Below are positions 49,167 to 57,568 of a stretch of 64,000 nucleotides of DNA, piece after piece. The stretch is taken from positions 21,319,501 through 21,383,500 of the forward strand of contig CATNEN010000001.1 of assembly GCA_950097015.1 (NCBI GenBank), given 5' to 3'. The stretch comes from Macrostomum hystrix (Eukaryota; Platyhelminthes; Macrostomidae). The notes under the pieces were generated by a model that did no database searches, was not told the DNA's origin, and saw nothing but the letters and a program-made list of their open reading frames with translations. Position 1 is the first letter of the stretch. Each line of letters begins with the position of its first letter. A program made the position numbers and the translations under genes.

Positions 49167-50541
49167 TAGATCAGCAGCTGTACTCCAATCCCTACCTGTA
49201 CCACCTGCGCAACATCGACATCCGCCTGCTGCAGCTGAGCTTCTCAGGCAGGCCGAAGGCGGCTGCCGGCGGCTGCGCGCCGCAGAACCGCGACGTCGAC
49301 GCCTGGCTGTGCCTGATCGAGGCGTTCGTCGGCGAGCTGATTCGCTGGTGCAAGGACCTATCCGGCTTCAGCGGCCTCCGCACGGCCGACCAGTCGTCGC
49401 TGATAAGAGCCAACGGCACCAAGCTGCTCTGCTTTCAAGTGGTCTGCAACTCGCTGCCATACCAGGGCTACCTGAGATTCTGCTCAAACCTCAGCCTGCA
49501 GCAGGTGCTCATTGCCGATTCGGCAGAAAATGAGGAAGATGGGAAATTCAAAGTTACGATTGAAGAGGATGGGAAGCAAAGATGAGAAGAGAGAAAGATT
49601 GGGTCGTTTGCCAGGACTGACGCAAATTAAGTGAATTGAGAAGGTGGGACAGACTGGAAACCAGAGAAGGTAAAATCAAAGAGGAAAATAGAATGAGAGA
49701 GAAGGAAACGGGAGAAGGAAAGGGGACAAGGAAAGGGGAGATGTAAAGGGGAGATGGAAAGGGGAGAAGGAAATCGGAGAAGGAAAGGGGAGAAGGAAAG
49801 CGGACAAGGAAAGCGGACAAGGAAAGGAGAGATGGAATGGGGAGATGAAAAGGGGAGAAGGAAAGCGGAGAAGGAAAGGGGAGAAGGAAAGCGGACAAGG
49901 AAAGGGGAGAAGGAAAGCGGAGAAGGAAAAGGGAGAAGGAAAGGGGACAATGGAAAGGGGAGATGGAAAGGGGACAAGGAAAGGGGAGAAGGAAAGCGGA
50001 AAAGGAAAGGGGAGAAGGAAAGGGGAGAAGGAAGGGGGAGAAGGAAAGGAGAGAAGGAAGGGGGAGAAGGAAAGGGAGGAAGGAAAGATTGAAATAGGAC
50101 AAGTATAGTACCTGAAAGGAAATGAATGAATCGAAGGTAGAAGAAGGCGAGTGAAAGAAGGGAAGCGTAAGAGCTCAAGATCCCAGAGACCAGTTGTCGA
50201 GCCCCGCCCGTCGCTCGTCCAACCAGGTGAACACCAACTTCTGCTCTCGCCGACTGTTCAAGAAGCTGGTGTCCCTGTGCCAGTACGCCACAGAGATGCG
50301 GCTGACCTACTCGGAGCTGCTGCTGCTCAGGCCGATTTTCCTGTTGGATCCGCCGGCGAATCTGCAGTGGGCCGGCCTGGGACAGATCCGCGACCTTCAG
50401 GCCGGCTTCCTGAACCAGCTGGCCAAGGTGTGCCCGAACCCGGCCAGGCGCGATCAGCTGTTCCTGCTGCACAGGGAGCTGACGGACTGCTGGAAGCTCA
50501 TTCTTGAACACCTGGAGCACATGCTGGCCAGCAGCGGATGA
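48049..50541 (+). CDS. Nuclear receptor with divergent DNA-binding domain, three exons
   Basis: Exons 48049-48548, 49075-49504 and 50227-50541 join in phase (AG+G = Arg; then phase 0) to give about 414 residues. The first ATG of the frame is at 48049. The DNA-binding domain begins at CAICKSLGASLHYGVLSCSA: eight zinc-binding Cys in two fingers (C-x2-C, C-x2-C, then CLEGGNC and CRQCRWARC) and the closing CRWARCLQAGM helix. The P-box is CSACMNFF, not the usual CEGCKGFF. A Pro/Gln-rich hinge and a polyglutamine run (about 49135-49164) follow. The ligand-binding domain has a helix 3-5 signature (LIRWCKDLSGFSGLRTADQS) and a helix 8-9 block (LTYSELLLLRPIFLLDP). It ends in HLEHMLASSG without a typical AF-2 helix. 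Introns are 526 and 722 bp. The donor at 49505 (GTGCTC) is weak. Likely a lineage-specific transcription factor; ligand unknown. Confidence 0.88.
48617..48830 (-). mobile_element. tRNA-derived SINE copy in nuclear receptor intron 1
   Basis: It matches the copy at 56577-56844 in order: ACTCCTGAGCACACACACAC, AGATACTGTACGCAGGCA, a CCTTGAAGGTTGGCCCTCAA block, TGCGCCCCAAATGAATGTGG and GGAATCGAA with CCGCTCTCTGCCAC (degraded tRNA B and A boxes read on the minus strand). Antisense to the host gene. Confidence 0.75.
49665..50095. repeat. Polypurine minisatellite in nuclear receptor intron 2
   Basis: About 33 copies of GGAAAGGGGAGAA (13 bp), with GCGGACAA and TGG variants, nearly all purine on the sense strand. 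It fills most of the 722-bp second intron. Open frames on either strand are by-products of low complexity. Confidence 0.95.
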
Positions 50542-50719
50542 TGAGGAGTCTCTGCAGTCCTCAGCGGCCTGCCTTTACTGCGCCTGAAGTTCGTTTCGTC
50601 TTTGAAATATTTCTCGTTTTCCTGTCTGTTTTTTACTAGTAATTCTGCACTGCGTGGAGTGGCTGTCGGGGCGTTCAGAAAGCCGTTGAAAACTACCCTT
50701 CAAGCCATGCCTAGCTGAG

Positions 50720-51178
50720 GGATGAAGGATGAGGGGTTTCATCTGAAAGATGAGGGTTTCACCTGAAGGATGAGGGTTTCACCTGAAGGATGAGGGTTTC
50801 ACCTGAAGGATGAGGGGTTTCACCTGAAGGATGACGGGTTTCACCTGAAGGATGAGGGTTTCACCTGAAGGATGAGGGGTTTCACCTGAAGGATGAGGGT
50901 TTCACCTGAAGGATGAGGGTTTCACCTGAAGGATGAGGGTTTCACCTGAAGGATGAGGGGTTTCACCTGAAGGATGAGGGGTTTCACCTGAAGGATGAGG
51001 GTTTCACCTGAAGGATGAGGGTTTCACCTGAAGGATGAGGGGTTTCACCTGAAGGATGAGGGTTTCACCTGAAGGATGAGGGTTTCACCTGAAGGATGAG
51101 GGGTTTCACCTGAAGGATGAGGGGTTTCACCTGAAGGATGACGGGTTTCACCTGAAGGATGACGGGTTTCACCTGAAG
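50720..51178. repeat. Minisatellite, 20-21-bp unit, 3' of nuclear receptor
   Basis: About 22 copies of GGATGAGGGTTTCACCTGAA, with GGGG and ACGGG variants, starting about 180 bp after the nuclear receptor stop codon, possibly in its 3' UTR. Confidence 0.95.
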
Positions 51179-53580
51179 TAATATTATTCTGCATAGCCTT
51201 AACCATTGCTTATTGAGTATGGCAATCAGATTACGGGTCTATCAGATTTCAATTTGGCTCCACATTTTTCATGCACTGTTTGATTATTAATTTTGGTCAT
51301 TCCTGCTTGTCGTGTATTTTCATTAAATTTGTAATTTCGCTTTCAAATGGAAAAAGCGTTTTGTGTAACAAAGTTTTTAGATGCCGTTTTAACCAGAATC
51401 TGTTAACCGTATCATGTGCTAACGTTACTGAATGTTAAGTTTCAGTGACACGTGTTCCATTATTTTTTGTCTCATTCGGTGTAATAAAAAGTTCCATAAA
51501 GTTAAATAATTTCATAACTTCATTTCGTTTTCAATTTCAATAGAGCTCGGTATTCTTTTTAACATGCACTGTAGGCAAAATAAAAAAGTGCCTAATTAAA
51601 TTGAAACAATTGATTAATTAGAAGATTAAACGGTTAATTAGCTCCGGTGTTATCGTTGAGTGCATGCATTCAATTCTGACAAGCAAGTCATATATAACAA
51701 ATCTAATTTTGCGACACCGGAAACCCCACCTACGGAATTAAAATTCAATTGCATTATCTTTACTAATTAAAAAAAGATATTAATCCTGCCTGCAAAACTG
51801 AAACAGCTAGAATGTATCAAATTAGCACTGCTCAGGAAATTAAGTTGCTGATCGAATGCTTTCAGACTGTGATATGTAGGAAATTTTATGTCAACTTCTT
51901 CATTAAAAATCATTTATTTTCTTGTTTCTTAAGCATTTAACACTCAAATAGTTTACTGTGTTAATTTCATTGATTTGTTAAAGTTTTATTGTTTAAAAGT
52001 TTTTGTTTGACTGAGTTAGAATTCAACAAGTAGTGTTGGAACTTTACTCAAGAAGGTATGTTTCTAGGTCATAGCACTTTCATGAGGCAGTTAATATTTA
52101 TGAGAAATATCTCAGATATCTCATAATAAATGGATTATAAACGGCAGCTGGGATAAATATGAATTTCTTTATTGATTAGATTTTTTCAATTGATGGCTTT
52201 TTTTACCTCGGGTATGGAAATTAGACCGCTGGTTCAGTTTTAATATCGTACCATAAAATCAAGGAAGCGTTAAAGTCACTTTTTTTGTACTTTTATAGTT
52301 ATTATAAAGTTTAATTTAGAATTTTGTGACTGTTTCCGATTTCTCAATAGCGTATAATTTTTTTTCAGTCGGGGATTTGTTTAAGCATCTTATCGGTTTC
52401 TGGCTTTTGCATCAATAAAAGCATTATGAATTTGTCGCAGACACGCCGTCTATTTGAGTCCTATCTATTTGAAAGTACAATATTGGCGAAAAAAATTGTA
52501 GTGTCACAATTAAACCCGACTTTTAATTAAAAATCTTTAAAAATGGATGGTTTTTGAAGTTCAGCAGAAGCACGTTATAATTACTCGCCCCATCGCGAGT
52601 AATATCGAGAAGTTGTTTAGGCGTCTACAAAGAGAAAAGAAAACAGAAAATTGAAAATTGATCAATCAAGAAAATTATTTTTGTTAAAATGCTGCACCTG
52701 ATGCCGCGTAAAACATAATCCTGGATTAGCTCTGTTGGACTGGAGGCTGATGTTTTGAAATTCTAGGCATGCTCAAACGGATTGCAAAATGCTTTGGCAA
52801 CCTCATTTTTTCTGCAACATAGACAATTAAGGCTCACCTGCATAGGTGTAGCCAATTTGTTCTATTCACCATTTCTTTAAATCGATGGGAATTGTCTGGG
52901 TCTCAGCTGAGCGGAGCACTAGAAATATTTCCTTTAATTTAGGATCGGGGATCCATGGGGAAATAGTAAATTGTATTTAGCAGTCCGTGCTGAGATTTAG
53001 TCTAGCCTTTATAAGTGGATGATGGAATCGAATGGATTGCTAGTCAAGCCTAGAAAAAATTGTTTTTATTCAGTGTATGCTCAAGATTTTAAAGCATTCA
53101 GCAGTCATACTTAAAACGCAATCTGTGGCTGCAGTGGTCTCAAAGATTTTAGCTCGTAGAAAATATAATTTAGCTGAAGCGTGACACCTTGAGCTCCAGT
53201 CGCTAGGTCAGCTGATGATGAGTGGCTGCTGCCTTTCTGAGAATTCAATCGTCGCCACTTCGTGTTTCACAGAACAATCTTATCGGAAACAAGACACGTT
53301 TTTCTTGCTACTAAAAAGCAAAGATTTGTAGTAACGGACTCAAAAACGGATTTTTTCGATATTTTTAACTCCTCCGGTCTTCCCTAAAAGGGAAGTATCT
53401 TTTTCAGCACCTGAGCTGCGTTGATCACAAACAATAAACCTCTTTGATTAACCGCTGTGCCAGATTTTCCTCAGTACTTTTGAACCATTGCTGAGCGTTT
53501 AAAATTGTTAACATTTTCCTGTTTTTAGAAACATGCAACTGCTTACTACAAGTAGACATTTCTAGAAATTTTTGCAAAAC
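51179..53580. other. AT-rich DNA without recognised gene
   Basis: No exon, RNA gene or array recognised. The word CGAATGGATTGCTAGTC at about 53028-53044 matches the core of the arrays at 57.9-59.2 kb. Confidence 0.45.
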
Positions 53581-53626
53581 TGACAGTCAGTCAGACAGTC
53601 AGTCAGTCAGTCAGTCAGTCAGTCCT
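53581..53626. repeat. CAGT microsatellite
   Basis: About ten CAGT/CAGA tetranucleotides, overlapping the stop codon of the minus-strand open frame at 53611, so the last codons of that frame derive from the microsatellite. Confidence 0.9.
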
Positions 53627-54153
53627 CTCAGTGTGAGCTGTCGCACGGTCAGCCGCAGCCGCTGTTCATATCGCCGGTCCTCAGAGGTGACGGTGGCGGC
53701 GCCTGCCGCAGTCGCTGAAGGCGCGGCTGGCTGGTCGACCCGTCGGCTGAGCTCCATGCGCACCTCCATGGCCGAGTCAGCGTCAAGGCGCACCCAGTCG
53801 CGAACTGACAGAGTCTGTTGAAGCGTCGGCTGTTGCAATGGTGGCGGCGGCAGTGGCTGCTGTGGCAGCGTCGGTGGCGGCGGAGGCTGCGGCGGCGTCT
53901 GCGGAGCAGGGTCCGCCTGTCTGTCCTCTCGTCGTCGGGCGCAGGGCAGGCCGGTGGAGAACAGGGGCAGTAGGAGGTCCCGGCCGTTGAGTCGCACTGC
54001 GGATTGTCGCATGTGGCCCGCGGATGAAGCGGCGGCGACTTGACGGTGCTGCATGGGTTCAGCTGATGACTTGTCGACTTTTTTAGCCTCATTGAAGCAC
54101 GGCTTGGATATGTTGATGGTAGTCACAGGCCTCTTAAATCCCGATTTAGTCAT
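53611..54153 (-). CDS. Hypothetical proline-rich protein, 180 residues
   Basis: A single uninterrupted frame from ATG 54153 (MTKSGFKRPVTTINISKPCF) to TGA at 53611-53613. The middle is proline-rich (TPPQPPPPPTLPQQPLPPPP); the C-terminal third contains VRDWVRLDADSAMEVRMELS and a basic RRYEQRLRLTVRQLTLRGLT end. I do not recognise a family. GC-rich codons with strong third-position bias resemble the genuine exons in this window. No signal peptide or membrane segment. It could be intronless or the first exon of a longer gene with a donor hidden near its end. No AATAAA follows closely. Confidence 0.5.
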   Translation of the reverse strand: MTKSGFKRPVTTINISKPCFNEAKKVDKSSAEPMQHRQVAAASSAGHMRQSAVRLNGRDLLLPLFSTGLPCARRREDRQADPAPQTPPQPPPPPTLPQQPLPPPPLQQPTLQQTLSVRDWVRLDADSAMEVRMELSRRVDQPAAPSATAAGAATVTSEDRRYEQRLRLTVRQLTLRGLTD

Positions 54154-55059
54154 AAATAATGCATGCAAAGTTTCAGTGCTGCAAGCTGTTAAATGGGACT
54201 GACGGGAGCGGACTGTGTTTCTGAGTTGTGTTTCTTGATCGAGATATTTTATCTACAGACGATTTTTACCTGTGTTCTATTCGCCTAATAACTTTATACA
54301 AGCGGAGTCTTATCGCGGCAGTGTTACGTATGTTAGTTTGAAGTTTGAATAATATGATTTTGTGATAGAGCCAGGAGAAAAGTTAGACATTTTAAAAGTA
54401 CATTCAAGCAGTATGTTTCATGATCACTTCTACTTTTCCAAGATTCAATTCATATTCATACCAGCATTCAATTTTCGACATGAAAATATTCAAGTCAAAA
54501 CCGTAGCACCAAAAATTAAGTAAAGAAAAGGAAAATACTATAGAAGACAAAAGCAAAAGCAAGCATAGATTTCAACCCGAAAAATGCATTCCTGACGGAA
54601 CTCTGTAGCTATTGTATTGTTTCTTTCTTGATCTCGCTAATGTCAATGATAGGTGTAAATTTATACACACTTGATTTGGAGCTGGAATATTTGGTAATCA
54701 ACTTTTACTTTGAATAAATAATAAGGCTTTGAGAATTTGGAAAACATAATCGACTTAGAGATTACATTTTTGAGTTTGAATTTTGAGTAATTTAAATCCA
54801 GAACTTCTTATTCAGCTTCTGATTCGACGAGTGTTCCGCGCTAGTTGCTGTCAAGTGATTTGCCAACTCCTTCTATGCAAGCACGGGGAGCTCAACAGAG
54901 CCTTTGCTGGAGAAGATTCGATCAGGCCAAACCCTGTCCTCGTTTTGTTGACGTTTCCGTGTCTTCGGCTGTTGCTTCTTTGGTGATAGTGGACGGCTGC
55001 GTGCAGCATTTGGTTCTTCGGTTCGGTTCGGTTCTTCTCCTAACAATCTCTGCTGAGTG
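54154..55059. other. No recognisable gene
   Basis: Between two minus-strand genes. Plus-strand open frames near 54783-55081 are antisense to the terminal exon at 55088 or lack motifs. Confidence 0.45.
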
Positions 55060-55065
55060 TTTATT
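55060..55065 (-). promoter_or_regulatory. Poly(A) signal AATAAA
   Basis: Read on the minus strand, AATAAA begins 23 bases after the TGA at 55088-55090. The short 3' UTR it implies supports a real terminal exon there. Confidence 0.6.
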
Positions 55066-55087
55066 CCTGAGAGTCCCTTGAAATCGG

Positions 55088-55270
55088 TCAGGGTGGCTTC
55101 TCGACCCTCTGGATGAGTTCGTGCATGCGATTTGCGAGACAGTTATAGGCCGGCTTGATGAGAATCCACTGCACTGGAGTGTAGCCAACCTGTGCTCCGT
55201 CTGACATATAACAGGGAAATTGTTTTCGGCACGCGGACCAACGTCGGAGAGTACGACTACAATTGTGCAA
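55088..55270 (-). CDS. Terminal exon of an unidentified small or partial protein
   Basis: Acceptor TTTCAG (55271-55276) opens a 60-codon frame ending GYTPVQWILIKPAYNCLANR, then MHELIQRVEKPP and TGA. A second acceptor-like word (ATGTCAG, near 55200) would shorten it. The peptide has a conserved-looking aromatic/hydrophobic core and a helical basic C-terminus. I do not recognise it. An internal ATG (MSDGAQ) would give a 39-residue micro-protein; otherwise an upstream exon at higher coordinates is needed, and I could not identify one. The AATAAA just downstream supports a real 3' end. Confidence 0.5.
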   Translation of the reverse strand: MHNCSRTLRRWSACRKQFPCYMSDGAQVGYTPVQWILIKPAYNCLANRMHELIQRVEKPP

Positions 55271-55590
55271 CTGAAATTTTCATGAAATGAAATCTACTGT
55301 GCCTATGACCGACTTCATCTGGATGATCGCTACAGGTGAGAGAGTGAGAAACGCGGGTGGATTTCGAACTATTGCCTCCGCGAAGAAGAAATAAACTCAT
55401 GTGTTCGTTGCTGTCGTTAAAAGGATTGTATTACCAGCTTCGTTCAGAACTCAGATTATTTCAATTCACGAGACCCTAACCTTGGTTTAGTCAACATAGC
55501 CCCGGTGAGTCAACAGTTGCGAAGCGGAATTTTGTGGGTGTTATTTAATCAGCCACGCTGTCTCTAGTTTATAAATAGAAATGAAAAGAT
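55271..55590. other. No assigned feature
   Basis: Upstream of the terminal exon at 55088. A plus-strand ATG at 55287 followed by a GTGAGA donor at 55336 is noted but not supported by any second exon. Confidence 0.4.
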
Positions 55591-55594
55591 GACA

Positions 55595-55763
55595 GGGGAT
55601 GACACACGGGAGAGATGAGACACGGGAGAGATGAGACACGGGAGAGATGAGACACGGGAGAGATGAGACACGGGAGAGATGAGACACGGGAGAGATGAGA
55701 CACGGGAGAGATGAGACACGGGAGAGATGAGACACAGGAGAGATGAGACACGGGAGAGATGAG
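55595..55763. repeat. Minisatellite, 16-bp unit
   Basis: About ten copies of AGATGAGACACGGGAG, very homogeneous (one CACAGGAG variant). Confidence 0.95.
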
Positions 55764-56570
55764 AGACTGTTCTATTAATCAAATATAAATATTCGAGTGC
55801 GAATATTCACTGGAAGAGGTCGCTTACTATACAGACCAGGCTATTCCCATCTTTACCCCGTTAACACTGGTTAACTCTGTTTACCTTGTTACCCCTGTTG
55901 GACCTGCTTTACGTTCTATACGTTCTCAACGTTTTGCTCCATGTTCGATACAACCTGTACGAAATATAAGCGATTCCACTTCCTACCTCTTTCCCTGTTT
56001 CGCTATTCAATAAACCGAGTTCCTTAGTTATTTTCCTAATAGGAGTAAAACAGATAGATCCCTTTACCTCCCCAATCCTCTCCCATTGATCTCTCATTGG
56101 CCTTCTTCACCCAAATCCACCCTATTATATGACCCCTTTGAAACCCCAATATACCGCCCTAAAATCCCATCTAAAAGTCCATTTGAAATCTATCTGAAGT
56201 CCACCTAAGGTTCCAAATATATCCCCCTGAAGTCCCAAAACTCCACCTTTATCCCCCTAATGAAACTTAACTAATTCCGGACCCCATAGAGGAAAGTAAG
56301 TGAGAGTGCGAAGGTCGTTCACCAGGCAACTTCGATCCATCCTGATACGCCCCACGGACTGTGTGCCCCAGATCAGTGACCTTAGCCCTCGTGCCAGCAA
56401 CAGTCGATTCTCCCCCCATTGTTAGTAGCTAGTGTCTTGCCGCTCGGGCATTAGCGCTACCTTAGGTATAACCCGAACAGCGTCGAAAATACCTATTCTC
56501 ACCCTCATAACTTACGCTACCACCCCCCAAAATACTCAGCTCACCAATCCCAAATCCAACAAATAGAGAG
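55764..56570. other. Unassigned DNA
   Basis: Positions about 56110-56270 show weak, diverged repetition of CCCCTNAAATCCCA-like words. Positions 56281-56520 are GC-balanced and may be a fragment of a dispersed repeat. No gene recognised. Confidence 0.4.
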
Positions 56571-56576
56571 AGAGAG

Positions 56577-56844
56577 CTGACTCCTGAGCACACACGCACA
56601 CAGATACTGTACGCAGGCACACGCTCACACAGGTGTGTACATCTGCCCTGACTTTTTCATCGTCAGGCAGTGTACACTCTCACTGTGCCTTGGAGGTTGG
56701 CCCTCAAGCGCGTAAATTGCACGACAAGCCACCAAGCCTTCTCTCCGCGGCTGCGCCCCAAATAAATGTGGCCTCGCCGTGGAATCGAACTTAGGGACCT
56801 TGGTGCGAGAGGCAAACGCGATAACCGCTCTGCCACCGACCCCC
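56577..56844 (-). mobile_element. tRNA-derived SINE, best-preserved copy
   Basis: On the minus strand the head reads GTCGGTGGCAGAGCGGTTAT (Pol III A-box-like TGGCAGAGCGG) with a B-box-like AGTTCGATTCC, as in a tRNA gene. The body follows, including CGCGCTTGAGGGCCAACC and TACAGTATCTGTGTGCGTGT, and the element ends in a CT-rich tail. No intact tRNA cloverleaf is apparent. Other copies lie at 16069 and 48617. Confidence 0.75.
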
Positions 56845-56845
56845 T

Positions 56846-57560
56846 ATGATATTATGATATGATTATTTTTTGTGAGCAGAAAAAATATGCCTACATTTTT
56901 GCTTCTTTCAGACACTCCGACAATAGTCGTTGAATATCTCGACCATGCCGATGTTTTGTGATTCTGAAAGTTGCTTCGTCGGATAGAGGGGGACATTTCT
57001 GCGCTTGTATTGGATTTTCATGCCGATTGGTTGAATATATTTGGAGATGCAAAAATAGTTGCATCTTAACTTGTTAAATTTTAACTTGACTTACAATTGT
57101 GATATCATACTTACTACTTGTCACAGTAAGTAGTAACTTTTCTGCTCACGGATGTAGCTAATGTGTACTGATCACGCATAGTGTGATTGTACCCCGAGTA
57201 TCTCCCGGTACAAGCGAACTTCCGGTACTTTCATTAACACACCCCCGCACACCACACCCGCTTGGTCACTAGACATTTCTTTTGTCTCCATGCCATCTGC
57301 CATTCAAATACTATCATCTGCATAACCAGAATCCGTCAGAACAGAATCTCATGCTAAACCCAAGCCCTTCCGGACTAACGGGGGCCATTATTGCAGCCAC
57401 ACCCACCGCACACCTACCTCTCCATGGCAACCAATGCCAAGCAAGCCTTCCGCGCCAGCTTTAGTGGGATATTAACAACTAAAATCCCAATAGAGTTTTG
57501 TGTATTTCTGCTTGAGTTTGTAATTGAACTGAATTCTGGCTAAAAAAAGACAACAATTGC
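56846..57560. other. Upstream region of the 7TM receptor gene
   Basis: No exon assigned. TTGCTTGTAG, ending just before the receptor ATG at 57569, is a candidate splice acceptor. Confidence 0.4.
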
Positions 57561-57568
57561 TTGTAGGA

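Noticed and set aside
55287..55335. Plus-strand ATG with a 16-codon frame and a GTGAGA donor
   Set aside because: No second exon, and it overlaps the upstream edge of a better-supported minus-strand exon.
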